Origin: Powellomyces hirtus
Taxonomy: Eukaryota > Chytridiomycota > Chytridiomycetes > Spizellomycetales > Powellomycetaceae
Assembly: GCA_025526995.1 (NCBI GenBank)
Contig: JAHLKG010000022.1
Location: forward strand, 62,001 to 126,000
Length of the DNA: 64,000 nt
Reading direction: 5' to 3'
How positions within the stretch are numbered: position 1 is the stretch's first letter; every line of letters starts with the position of its first letter. The notes below the pieces were generated by a model, which was not told the DNA's origin, did not search any database, and saw nothing but the letters and a program-made list of their open reading frames with translations. Of the stretch, positions 42,531 to 53,468 are shown in pieces. The position numbers were made by a program, and so were the translations under genes.

Positions 42531-44305
42531 TTGTGGGGTTATTGGGTTTTATGGTTTTTGTTGTTTGCGCGCGAGAGTTTTGGGAGGAGAGAATGGTGAT
42601 TCGCTGCCCCCGTGGATGCACCCCACGACGCTGTATGTCGCGCAACTTTAGCCGTAAAATAACTGCGTCTACCCTCGTCGTGCGTCGCTATTGCATATCC
42701 CAAGCCGATCTATAAATAGCCCCCCTTCCCTTCCCCCTTTTGACAAAAATTCTGCAACATACCAAACATGGCATTTTGCAAGGCCGGAGAAATAAACCAT
42801 TCCTCTATTACGTAATCGAAACCACGTTCGATGACGGCGCGGAGGTTTCGGCGGAAAACTCATCTCACCACAGAGGATTAGGTGGGGGGGGGCGTTGCTC
42901 TTCCAGGTTTGCCAAAGCGGGGAATGTTTCTAGATATCTCAACGTGACGTTTTTTTGCACGCAAGGAAAAACGCAATCGGTGGGGTTTATATCATTCACT
43001 AATTGCAAGTAAAAATAAATAAAAAAAACTAGAAAAAAAAGAAACGAAGAGCGAAAATGGGAAAACGTTCATTTACCCATTTACGTCGCGATCGGAAAGC
43101 GCTCACCCCATCCGAGTTCACAACGTATGCGTCCATCAACGTTCGGGTGGTATGACCAGCCCAACCCAGATGGACATATCGATACACGGGGGGTGGGTCC
43201 CCGCGCCCGATGTGAGCCCGTGTGGTGACTCCCACCTCACTTGCATTGCGAAAGGCCCCGGACGCCAATCTCCGATTGTGGTGAAACGAAAGAAGCGGGC
43301 AAAGAAACGGTTCACAGCGCGACCATTGCTGTTTTGACGGCCACTTGCCCCCCCCCCCCCCCCCCCATCACCACATCGTCCCTTGTGTCCTTGGCCTGAC
43401 CTGACCCGCAGAGGGGCGCCGCGACCCCTCCCCTTCCGATACGTTACTGTGATGGGGGTGTCGTGTCGCGGGCAGCCCAGCTACTGGACTAGCTAGCGAA
43501 TGCAACCATATATCGAAAAACGTTTCTCATCTATATAAAAGAGTTTTTGGTGTATCAGGGATCAATGACGAACCGCCTTTGGTTTTGTTTTGACGATATA
43601 TAGTCAATGTGACATATCGCCTCCCACTTTTAACCCAACCGCGCCCGGCAATTTCCAAATGCCGGGAGACCCACAGAGAACAGAACTGGACAGAACCCGC
43701 CCACCCGTCACGGCCTTTCTATCTACTGTACACATTCCGGTACTTCCCCCGCGGAGCTGCGCTCCAGGGCTGTATATATGAATCTCAGGGGGTTGGCCAT
43801 CGGTAACGCGCGCTGATTGGCTGGGAGGCGGGTGACTAACGAGTTCTATCGATATCCCACCCAACCGTTGTGGTCGACATCTTTAGTCAACATGTGAAAT
43901 GATAAAACGTTGTTTTCGGGCGAAACCCCAACGGCAAAATGGATGGTCTAGCGTGGCGCGAGCATGAACGATGGAGTGAGGTGTGTGTGTGTTAAGAACC
44001 CACCGAGCGTCTGAGACTGACGCGGAACCCCGTTTTGATTGTCCAAGTATTTGTGCTCACCAGGGAAAAGTGGCAGTCGGACGGGGTAGGACCCAACATT
44101 GTTTGCAATGGTTGGTTTGTGTGGAATCCATCCATGATCATCATGTTGAAAGAAATATACGCCTGAGTGGACTGACCCATTTCAGTAGCCACGGGTACAA
44201 TACGCGTGAAGAGTGCCAAAATACGCCAAGAGCAGAAAAAAAACGCCTCCTCGTAAGATCCACCCAAATCTTCGGGATCGCCAAAACTACGCACTCCCCC
44301 TTATC
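42531..44305. other. Long intergenic region with C19 tract
   Basis: About 1.8 kb between the start of the bestrophin-like gene and the 3' end of the OBAP gene, so it holds one promoter and one terminator region. C19 occurs at 43348-43366, with a short A8 and several poly-purine patches. Open frames up to 100 codons (for example minus 44294-43992) have no family resemblance. No gene supported. Confidence 0.5.
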
Positions 44306-45324
44306 CTACCCCATGCGCATCTTGACCTGCCGCGGTTCCAATTGCACAGCGACGCCGCTCGTTTCCCACCCGTCCGCTCCAGCGACTTTGGCATTCGGAA
44401 CGAGATTGGCCCGCTCCGCGCGTTTCGTTCCCGAGTCAATGCCGTAGCGTGTGTCGCGATCTTGCAGCAGATCGCGCCGCAGCTGACCGTCTTTAGTAAA
44501 CGACATCATGAGCTGCGGCGGGCCAAGCGGCAACTGGTCGCCTCGGTCAACTTGCCACAAGTGAAAGGTCTAGCGCGGGCAGGGCAGAAAGAGTGAGACA
44601 TTCAAGTTCTCGTAGGGGTTAGGAACAGCGATGCGGACGCCGATGATGTTCATCTATCCCCTTGCACATCTGCATCGCTCACGTTTGTGGTGATGTCGTA
44701 CCTTGCCATAAGTGTTTACGAGCTGTGACATTTCCAGCTTTTCCGCTGCAGTTGCTGCAGCGGATGGGAGGAGATCGGTCATGGGCGTGGTCAACGTGCC
44801 CGAGGTGACCTCGTACGCGTGGGAATGCCAATACTTTTTCTCGTCCTCTGAGAGCGTCTTAAAAAGCCGCTCTGAGATAATGTACTCCACCCCAATGAGC
44901 CGCGCACCGCTGCCGTCACTGTCATAGATAACCTAGACACAATCAAAAAGAGTGACGAGTTCGTAAAAGAATTGGGGAAGGGCAAATAAGTGAGTTTCTC
45001 GCTCATACTCACACATTGCCTCATTTCATCATTGAGGTGCGAACAGTAATGGTGAGCTTCCACCTAGACCAAAGAACATGAGATCATTCTCTTCTCTTCT
45101 CCCCCAATGCTCCATTGACGCGCGGACGGGGAATCCTACACTACCTGTCTGGCCAAATCGCCACTGTAGAAATGAAATCCACACACATGCTGATGAATCT
45201 GGTTCACCGGCTGAAAGTTCTGCGTCATCGCTGCGGCAGAGTCCAGCACTTTATGTTTGAGCGACAAGGGTTGCGCTTGCTCGTTGTGCAAATGCGCTGG
45301 TCCCTGCCCGTCTGAGGAGCCCAT
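44306..45324 (-). CDS. Oil-body-associated protein (DUF1264)
   Basis: Four exons: 45324-45145, 45063-45013, 44932-44702, 44569-44306 (241 aa), all introns phase 0. The DUF1264/OBAP signatures are continuous across the junctions: IHQHVCGFHFYSGDLARQ then VEAHHYCSHLNDEMRQC, VIYDSDGSGARLIGVEYIIS, LSEDEKKYWHSHAYEVTSG, and TFHLWQVDRGDQLPLGPPQL then MMSF. OBAPs are small soluble proteins associated with seed lipid droplets in plants and are also found in fungi and bacteria; their biochemistry is largely undefined. The conserved HVCGFHFYSGD and WHSH segments contain many His residues and may bind metal, which is inference. Length (241) matches the family. Confidence 0.95.
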
Positions 45325-46254
45325 CGCAGAGAGATGCGGGTTGACGAGTCGAGAGTGTAAGGTTATGCCAACACCGACGCCTCCTGCTCCCTATTCCCGC
45401 AAAGAAGAGTTAGCTGATGCTGAAGATGAGAGTGTCCAGCCATTTGCCTACCGCTAGGAGGTAAGGAAATGCTGTACGGAGTTGTAAGATTGTTTTGGCA
45501 AAGGACATGGGTTTCAGACCACTTTCATCACCGATTTTACTTTGCGAAACGAGCGATTATCAATTCGTTGTGAGAACGAGCAGACATAACCGTTTGCCAT
45601 GTTGTCCACCATGCCGAGTGTGGGAGGGATGTTACAGTCAAAACACGTCACAGGTCAAAACACGTCACAAAAACATGAGTCGAAACCGCCAACCTTCAAC
45701 GTGGCGCCGCACTACGTAACCACTGCCACCGACAGACTTGTTGAACCTACTTCTGGGTAAACCTTCAGGTATTCGAAGGAAATCACGGTGGGCTTTTCAT
45801 CAGCGCAAAGGAGGTACAGCAGTGATGACAGAGCGAGGCAGTGGTCACTGAGAGGATCGCATACTTGGATTTCCATGAGGCGAGATGTTCTATATCTTGT
45901 ATTTCAATCTTTGCTACTGTTTGCAGGGACTCGGCGTGGCAAGGGGCATCGCACAGAGCATTGTGGCCTTCGGCACCTCGCGCACAGCACCCATGAGGCA
46001 CTCAAAGAATGTCCAGAGTCAGTGTCTTGGAGGTTGGGGGTACTTTTAGTCTTCGGATGCCGGCCAAATCTCGGATGCCTGGAGCTTTGTGTTAACAACA
46101 AGGTTATCAATTTTAATTTGCATCTCCAATCTCTAAGAATCGCAACCATCCTTGGTCGGAGCTTATTGCTCATTTCTTATGGGACCCATGGTAGTGCAAA
46201 TGAACTGGCCGTCGTTATGTTAAAAAGCCCGTGGGGCTGGAAAGCTAGTCTCCT
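45325..46254. other. Intergenic region with weak coding signal on the minus strand
   Basis: Apart from the ACGTCA direct repeat, part of this region looks like broken coding sequence on the minus strand. About 45853-45779 translates to LALSSLLYLLCADEKPTVIS-FEYLK, and about 46010-45925 has ATMLCAMPLATPSPCKQ or, in the next frame, EGHNALCDAPCHAESLQTVA. No pair of splice sites joins these pieces, so no gene is called. Confidence 0.3.
45637..45669. promoter_or_regulatory. Direct repeat with ACGTCA cores upstream of OBAP
   Basis: Two copies of GTCAAAACACGTCACA (45637-45652 and 45654-45669), each with a CACGTCA core that resembles a bZIP/CRE half-site. They lie about 310-345 bp upstream of the OBAP start codon. 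Regulatory function is inference from the motif and position. Confidence 0.4.
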
Positions 46255-47335
46255 TTGTTTTTCCTTATAAATTCACAAGCTTATTCGCCCGCCGTCGATA
46301 TCACATTCCCGTTCTCCTTCAAGCAAAGAGAGACGGATCTACATTCACAGAACAAGAAGCACAACTCTACGTTACCGCCCCAATCACAATCCTGCTATGC
46401 GTGCAAGACCATTTTTGTCCTCGCTTTGGATCGACGCATCTCGAAATCAGCCGTTAGCAGTTACACATGCTCGCGGCGGGCCAGCTGGGCAATGTCCTAC
46501 GTCTTTTTTGTCTTCTCCTTTGCAGCAACCGGAAAGACCTTCACGGCAACGGCCGAGTTGAGCATCATTGGCGAGTTTGTCAGTCGTGGCATTCTGGTCT
46601 TCAACATCTACAAGAGAACCACCCGCCTCATGGTCAACGTCCAACCTGGGTTCAGAATGGCCAACACTGCGGCCACCATCCTGTTGATTGTGTGGTTTGT
46701 GATGGCGGACATCATGTATATGGTGTCGTATGCTGCATCCTCCATCTCATTTTCCGTGGACACCACAAACATCGTGTATATCACCGGCGTCGTGTCCGAC
46801 TTGGTATTGGGTGAGTAGCACGCGAACCCTATGTGAGAACTGCCTCCCTGAGCTAATTAGTATAACCTCTACCATCTTCTGCAGCAATTACAAACGATGT
46901 TGTCTTCATTCGGGGCCTAAAAGCTTCCGAGAAATCATTCCCAACCGGCGCGAGACTTCCGCTCGGAGAACCTCAGTCCTGCTCAACATGGCGACAATAG
47001 CAATTGCTCAAATCTGGGCCTTGGTTATGCTCTTCACCAAAGTAAACGCCGAGTCGCTGTACCACAACCTGTGATCAGCGCTTCGGATTCGGTTTTTCGT
47101 CTCGGTGATCACGTTTCAAGACAGCGTTTTGGCTCCAGTTCCGAGGAGCAAGCCGAGCAACTTTTCTTCGGGAGAGAAGCCGGTCGGAATGACCAAACGA
47201 CTCTCGTCCGTCCAGAGACACCAATCGTTCGACGAGTGCGGAAGGAACACGTTACGTCAGCAGATTCCTCGCGTCAGTTTCTACAAGAAGATAAAACAAT
47301 CTTCTATGCGCGCGAAAGAGAATCTGTTCAAGTAA
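46255..47335 (+). pseudogene. Broken multi-pass membrane protein gene
   Basis: Several adjacent segments read as membrane helices: MSYVFFVFSFAATGKTFTAT, MANTAATILLIVWFVMADIM, NIVYITGVVSDLVL, then after a 74-nt intron (46811-46884) AITNDVVFIRGLK. After about 46918-46924 the coding signal moves to another frame (SFREIIPNRRETSARRTSVL, MATIAIAQIWALVMLF), meets an in-frame TGA at 47072-47074 and continues beyond it in the same frame (LRIRFFVSVITFQDSVLAPV) to a stop at 47333-47335. One frameshift plus one nonsense codon, and the lack of a recognisable N-terminus, suggest a decayed 5-7-TM protein. The family is not recognised. Two sequencing errors would be an alternative explanation. Confidence 0.6.
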
Positions 47336-47852
47336 ACTCTTCCATGAATGAGCGGTCAATAGCACATTTGGAATTTTAGTGCCCTTTGGCTTTTGGCTAT
47401 ATCTCCCGGGATTTGGCCCGGGCCTCCGGAAACGATAATTTCGTCGTTTTCAGGGCTGGGTGGATTGTTCGGTGATCCGGTCCCCGAGTTCCATTATATT
47501 CGAGCCTTTTGGGTAGAGTGCTTCGGATCTAATAGTGATATTGCACAAAGTGAGACACCGAATAGAGCCATGAAAAGTCCAGCGGTCCACGAATGTTGCC
47601 TATCTAATCGCCTTAAAATCCCTTCGGATTGATTTTCCCCGAACACGCATCGCTCGCGCCCTTGACCTCAAATGTATATGAAGCCTCGAAAGTTTTCCGC
47701 GCTGTTCATCGGTCAAACATTACTATTACAGTCAGTACAAAGACGAAGGGTGATCATTAATTCCGAGGTGACGCACAAAAATTGGGTGATGCATTTATAT
47801 TAGGAAACACTTTTGGATCTCACGCGTTCTAAACCATTGAACGTCTCCAAAC
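47336..47852. other. 3' intergenic region
   Basis: Spacer between the decayed membrane gene and the convergent GPCR gene. A short frame (47393-47632) has no family resemblance; nothing else seen. Confidence 0.35.
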
Positions 47853-50800
47853 TCATTGAGCCGTGTGCTCGATATCCTCCTCCAACACTCTCGTTTGGTT
47901 GAGCTTCATGGACGTTCCTGCCCTTATCCGATTGTCCACTGAACCAGTAACAGATGTTGACATCTGGCTTTTCCTCATGGTTCCGCTACGGGTTGGACAT
48001 AGTTTCGACATCTGGCTGGTCCATTTTTCCATTTCGTCGGCGGACTCAACTCGAAATGTGAGATTGGCGGTAGCATTCTTGGTATGCGTGAGCTTGATGG
48101 TATAGATGCCCTCGTCGTCGTTTGAAGCAGTGCTCAATTCAAAGTTTCGAAGAGGGAAACACTGGCAAGCCTATTGATGGTGGATGAGTTAGGTGGCGAG
48201 ATCGCCAGTGACAGAATCACAAGCAAGGTCCTACCGTTCCGTTGCTGCCCTTGGCATCTCCCCCCGTCAAGAGTGCGATTCCTCTGTCTGCAAACAGAAC
48301 AAGAGTCTGCTCTGCCCAGTACGAAATGAAGGATTGTTTGTCGGCAACCCATACAGTCCCAGACATATTCTGTAAAGTACAAGTTCAGACGATATCACAC
48401 CCCAGCTCGTTTCTACGAATCTGAGGAACGGACTTACCGCAGCTTTCACGATACTCTTCACCATCCAGCTTTCGGTCATCTCATCTTTCTGCTGCTTCCC
48501 CACTCCGCCCTTGAGCAGGTCGTTAGAACTCTGGTCCCGTTTTTCTTGCCAGATACTGTAGCATTTCTTTCCAAACAGCATCGCGGCGGTAAAGATCACA
48601 GCACCATACGTCGCCACGATCTTTACTAGGACAAAGCCGGCATAGTCGAGGTCCAAGAGGAAAAGAACGGGCATGACAAAGGCCAGGATGCCGGCATAGG
48701 CGCACATGACGTAGCCGAGCGATTTGGCCTCGTTAAAGGGTGGGGGCAACTTTCTGGTAACGAATGCCATGAACCCTCCGATGAGGAGCAGGAGTACTGT
48801 GTATGCAATCAGAGCTCCTATTGACAGAAGACAAGTTATTCAAACGCCCAACGTGAAAGCCCGATGATTACGATGATTTACGAACCTAACATTCCCAATT
48901 GGAATGAGTCCGTGGAGGAGGAACAGAACTCTTGGGATATAATCCAAGTAGGGTTGACGATCTTGTGGATTTCATCCACGGGAACAGGTGGATTGGCCAC
49001 AGTCCAGACAAGAACAATAATCTAACACCAGTACGATGTAAGATTCCCATTTCAAACTCATTGATCAAGCCGAAATCACATACCAGGTATACGCTCATTA
49101 TCGCACAGAACCACAAGGACATGTCCTTATTCTGGAAACCCATTTTTCGAGCGCCTTGGTGCCGAAAGATGTAAAGGAGACGGAGGGTCTTCACCAGCAT
49201 GCTTCCAATCACAGCCCCCAAAGCCGTAGGAACGATCCAAGCGGCTGAGATGCAAGCACCTCTGGTCGGCGAACCCAGGAATGTTAGCGGGTACGTGCTG
49301 CCCAGTAGGATTCCGGCAAGAGTGATCATGAGAAACGGAGGACTGGTTGCCTGGGAGGAATTCTATCAGAATAGAAACACCATACTTCAGTTGACATTGC
49401 TGCTTACCTTGATAATGGGGTTATTCTTCTCCCGGATCACCACATACATCAACATCAGGACCGCGAGCACGGACAATACGAAGAGAATAATAGTGAAGAC
49501 TCCTAGGCCGCTCGACACTTCGACGATATTCCGGGTTCGCAGAATCTGAAGTGCGTCTTTTGGTCGCTCAACTGCTCCTGCGTAGAAAACAGGTGCTTTT
49601 TCTCCAACTTTGTACCCGAACTGCGTCGTCACTGCCTTGTCCCAAGATCCAAAGTTGACAAAGCTAGCCGCCGAATTTGCTTCTTGCGAGCCGTTGAAGT
49701 AGAATATGTCAAAAGCCGACATCGAGTTCCCGTTTTCGTCCAATCCAAGGTTTCCTGCGACGCCGAATCGTTCAGGGAAGGAGAAATCCGAAGGCACGTT
49801 GAGATCACTGGGGAGCACATTGCGATACAATGACTCATTGAACGCATAGAAGTACATTTCTACGCTGGAACCCAATGTATGATTAGCAACTGCGCAAGTG
49901 AATTTCGTAAGATTTTACATACCAGCTCGCATAGAATGTGGTGTATACGTTTGGCACCTTACTCGGGTCACCAGGGTAATATGCCTGCCGGTAGTGCGGA
50001 AGGAATTCATCGTAGAACAGACTACCTGTACCTTCCCGAGGTGCCAGTGCCCATAGCCCATGCCATTGCATGAGTTGTTCAGCATCCAGACTGAGTATAT
50101 CGAGGTAAAGAGCATCTGGGGACGTGATCCACTGGTAACCTTCTGTCACCATTCCCTGGGCGCCCGCTTCGTTAAGGAGATGCACCAGGTCCGTTGCAAG
50201 ACCGAGGTAAGCAAAGATGGTAGCCCCTGACGATTGCAACCCTTTGAGCAGAGTACTGAAATCCTTCTGATTCGGGACGAATGTTTGTACCGCCAGTACG
50301 TCCAAGTTCAAGTCTTTAGCAGCATTTCTCGCAGCCTCTAGGAGGCCTGTGCCGGAGGAGTCTGTACTTGCAATCAGAGCCAACTTGGACCATCCGTTCG
50401 CTGCAATCAGGTTGATGATTGCCTCTCCTGCCACATTGTCATCCGGAACCGTTCGGAAAAAGTTGGGAAAATCCATCTTCGATGACAGCGTCGGTGAGGT
50501 TGATGCTCCGTCGCAAAGCGGCAGACCGAATGCGTGCGCGGTTGGAGCCAACCCCATTGTCGCATCGGAATAGCCGACGCCTATCATGGCGGTCAACCCG
50601 AGGGTTGAAGCGTTGATGCCGGAAGCGATGGAAGAAGCGATGGTGGGTATATTGATACTGCCGACGTTGTCCAGCTGAATGAGCTCAATTGCGAGCTGAG
50701 GATGCACTGCTGGTCCTTGCATCAATCCATCCAATCTTGCGCTCATGACATCGAAGGCATCCTGGGACCATTCCGCGTCGTCACCGGAAAATGGCAGACT

Positions 50801-50956
50801 ATCGTAGAGAGCTCAGATGGAGCGAATCAAATCAGAAGACCCACGCAACAATTACCTGACACCAATCTTGATGGTTGCGCCGAATGCATTGGATATCGTT
50901 AAAGCTGACACAAAACTCGCAACGCAAAGCTTGCGAATGGATACGATAGACTGCAT
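47853..50956 (-). CDS. Class C GPCR-like receptor with C-terminal PH-like domain
   Basis: Eight exons: 50956-50856, 50798-49923, 49864-49408, 49350-49084, 49021-48886, 48817-48438, 48369-48235, 48170-47853 (889 aa), all phases consistent. A signal peptide (KLCVASFVSALTISNAFGA) leads into a periplasmic-binding/ANF-receptor domain: IKIGVSLPFSGDDAEWSQDA, then LPLCDGASTSPTL, NGWSKLALIASTDSSGTGLL and PNVYTTFYA. Seven hydrophobic segments follow from about residue 445 (LGVFTIILFVLSVLAVLMLM; SPPFLMITLAGILLGSTYPL; KTLRLLYIFRH; IIVLVWTVANPPVP; ALIAYTVLLLLIGGFMAFVT; KSLGYVMCAYAGILAFVMPV), with GABA-B-like FNEAKSLGY before TM6. The cytoplasmic tail (about 740-845) resembles a PH domain, with VWVADKQSFISYWAEQTLVL, FRVESADEMEKWTSQM and its helix Trp. 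Probably a surface receptor for a small ligand; ligand unknown. Confidence 0.9.
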
Positions 50957-52030
50957 CTCTTGCAAATGTGTGCTCAGAAATTCACGTTATAACAACAAGG
51001 TTAGGAAAGGGAAGACATGGGAGCATCCTCGTTCCTTTTCAAGCGGTTCTTTCAACCATTCACCCTCATCGCTTCTGCCGACGTAACCCAAAAGGGAAAC
51101 ACGGCCCGTTTTCATCGACCCCACCAACTCCAGCTAGTGGTAATGCCATACGTAATGACGCTTTACTGCAGGTAAAGGCACTACCGGAGTGTCATTCGGT
51201 CCACCGAAATCACAAGGCGGGGAACCGGTCCCCATCGCCATGAACTTCGCAGTGTTTTGAACACAGAGCGAGCAAGGTACTCGACTACCCGATTCCCACC
51301 GACCTACGTCGGCCTGTGGTTTTTTCCTTTCATGCCATGGTACGATTTAAATGGAGGGGAAGACACCCCTTAAAAACCGCCGGAACCAGCGATGGCTTGC
51401 GCGTGGGTTCGGTATGAACTGGATGGAGTGAGGCTCACGCGCTGCTGCTCTGTCATGTAGCCCAAAATAGCGATGAGAACACATATGTACTCCCAAAAGA
51501 GTTGAGGATGCCCGCAAGCCCGGCCCACGGAAACCATGAGGCGGTTCTGTCACTTCTGTGGGCATTTGCTCTTAAACCAGAAGCCGGGTTTGGGTAAACC
51601 TATTGAGAACCTCTGGTTGTTTGCCGACGCCAACTCCGACCATGGCTTTTGTCCGAAGGCGCTACTTACGTAATGGCGCCGGAGTGAGCCTATAAGTAGT
51701 GAGAAGTGGGATGACGTAACGCGTATCACGCTTTGTCTCGCCCCTTTTAGAGTTTCGTCACCTTTCCACGATTAGTGAACGGCGTGAAAGTTCATCACAG
51801 CCTTCTTTCTCAACCTCCGAGTCATCCATTTTATCCATCGCTGTTCCTCCGCCAAGAAACAGAACACCTCGCCGAAAATCCTCATAAAACCTCTTCCTTC
51901 TATCTCTCTCTCCTACCTAACCGAGGTCTCAAGAAATTGTATCCTTCTTACCTGCAACTTTGAAGCGCGCCTGCTACATCCTTCTTCTCCTTCAAAACAC
52001 TACTCTCGCCACCCACAAATTGTGAACAGA
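50957..52030. promoter_or_regulatory. Divergent promoter region, GPCR/WW protein, with bZIP-type sites
   Basis: About 1.07 kb between the two start codons. A TATA-like TATAAGTA (51691-51698) is flanked by the palindromic TTACGTAA (51666-51673) and TGACGTAA (51712-51719), both typical bZIP/ATF sites; another ACGTAATGAC lies near 51149. A CT-rich leader precedes the WW-protein ATG. Binding is inferred from motif identity only. Confidence 0.5.
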
Positions 52031-52995
52031 ATGACATCAACAGCACCCACCCCAAACCTCCCGCCTGGCTGGATTGTCCAGTTTGACAGAAACTATAACA
52101 GGGAGTACTATGTTGGTATGCACAAACATTCTCGGTATTTGCCTGCGTCTTGTCACTCCGCGGAAATGAGCTAACCCATTTGCTTTTGTTACTGTCAGAC
52201 ACAGCGACTGGCGTCTCCCACTGGGAGCTCCCACAACAACACCAGACACAACCACACAACCCGACTCTTCAAATGCCCACTCCAGGCGGCCACACGGACA
52301 GCCCTCCTCCAGCCTACGATGGCAAAAACACTTACCAACAACAACATTCCAGCACCGCCGTGCCCCTCACCGCCGCGAATGCGTCCTATATCACACCTAA
52401 CGCTGCGGCACCCTCGGCCGAATCCAACAAACGCGCCAGCCAAGAAGAGGAGGACCGCAAATTTGCTTTGAAACTGCAACAGGAAGAACAGCAGCGCACG
52501 TCGCTCAATGCCATGCCTGCATTCGGAGGCGCCGCAACAGGTTCCGCGGCGGCTGCAACTTACCTCGCCCATCAAAACAGCAGCTCAAAAACAGGACACG
52601 GAGGAATGGGGAGCAAGATTAAAAACTTCCTCAAAGGCCACGCCTCCTCATCCTCGTCATCCAAACCCCATTACGATCACAACCAATACGGTCCCCCACA
52701 ACACGCCTACCCAGTCCAACAACAAGCCTACGGCATGGGCGGTAGTCGTATGGGCGGCATGGGCGGTGGAATGGGCCGGATGGGGGGCCTTGGAGCCGGA
52801 GTCGGCGCGGGTGCTCTTGGAGGACTTGCGCTAGGCGGCCTCATGGGATCGGCAGTGGGCCACCACCACCATATGGGAGGAGGCATGTTTGATGACGATT
52901 ATGGAAATGGGAACATTGCGGATATGGGAGATTTTGGAGGCGGCGGATTTGATGGCGGTGACTTTGGAGGTGGTGACTTTGGCGGGTTTGATTGA
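52031..52995 (+). CDS. WW-domain protein with Gly-rich C-terminus
   Basis: Two exons: 52031-52115 and 52199-52995 (293 aa), phase 1. The N-terminus is a WW domain with both Trp residues, LPPGWIVQFDRNYNREYYV then DTATGVSHWELP, the intron falling between strands 2 and 3. WW domains bind Pro-rich (PPxY-type) ligands. The middle contains its own PPPAYDGK motif, an acidic/Gln-rich helix (EEEDRKFALKLQQEEQQR) reminiscent of ubiquitin-interacting helices, and Ala/Ser-rich sequence. The last 100 residues are Gly/Met-rich (MGGMGGGMGRMGGLGAG) ending in Gly/Asp/Phe repeats. This architecture is common among uncharacterised fungal WW proteins; the role is unknown, probably an adaptor. Confidence 0.88.
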
Positions 52996-53468
52996 AAAGA
53001 TCAAAGCACTTAATTGAAGTAATGTCGCTTCCCGAGCAAACCCGAATGCTGTCACTTTTTTGTACGTCCCAAATCGCAAAGTAAGGGGCGATTTTTTTGA
53101 ACCCTTTCCCCAATCTTGGTCGTTTAATGCTTTCACCTCTGTACATTCCAACCCCGGCAATCTTAATCCATCCCATCATGCATGGGGATAATACACAACA
53201 CAATTATGTCTTGAGTACTTTTTTTTTATTTCACCTCGGAGATGTCTTTATACGCGAACAGCGCGGGGGGAATCCATATCATCATTGAAATGGAGGTTCG
53301 GACCATATCAAAAAGAAAACGAAGAAAAACATGGTCCAAGACATGGGTGTGATGTGGAAGGTGACAGCAATTTGCAATTCTGAAGTGGGGTAGGTGGTTT
53401 GTGGAGGGAGGGGAAAGGCGCGGGTAAAGGTGACTAATGCAAGCGGCACCATTTCCGCTTGCCATTAA
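52996..53468. other. 3' intergenic region of convergent genes
   Basis: Spacer between the WW-protein and AP-3 mu genes. It includes T9 near 53220-53228 and otherwise nothing recognisable. Confidence 0.35.

Noticed and set aside
42531..44305. Open frames of 80-100 codons between bestrophin and OBAP
   Set aside because: No motifs, no splice-compatible neighbours and no codon signal; treated as intergenic.
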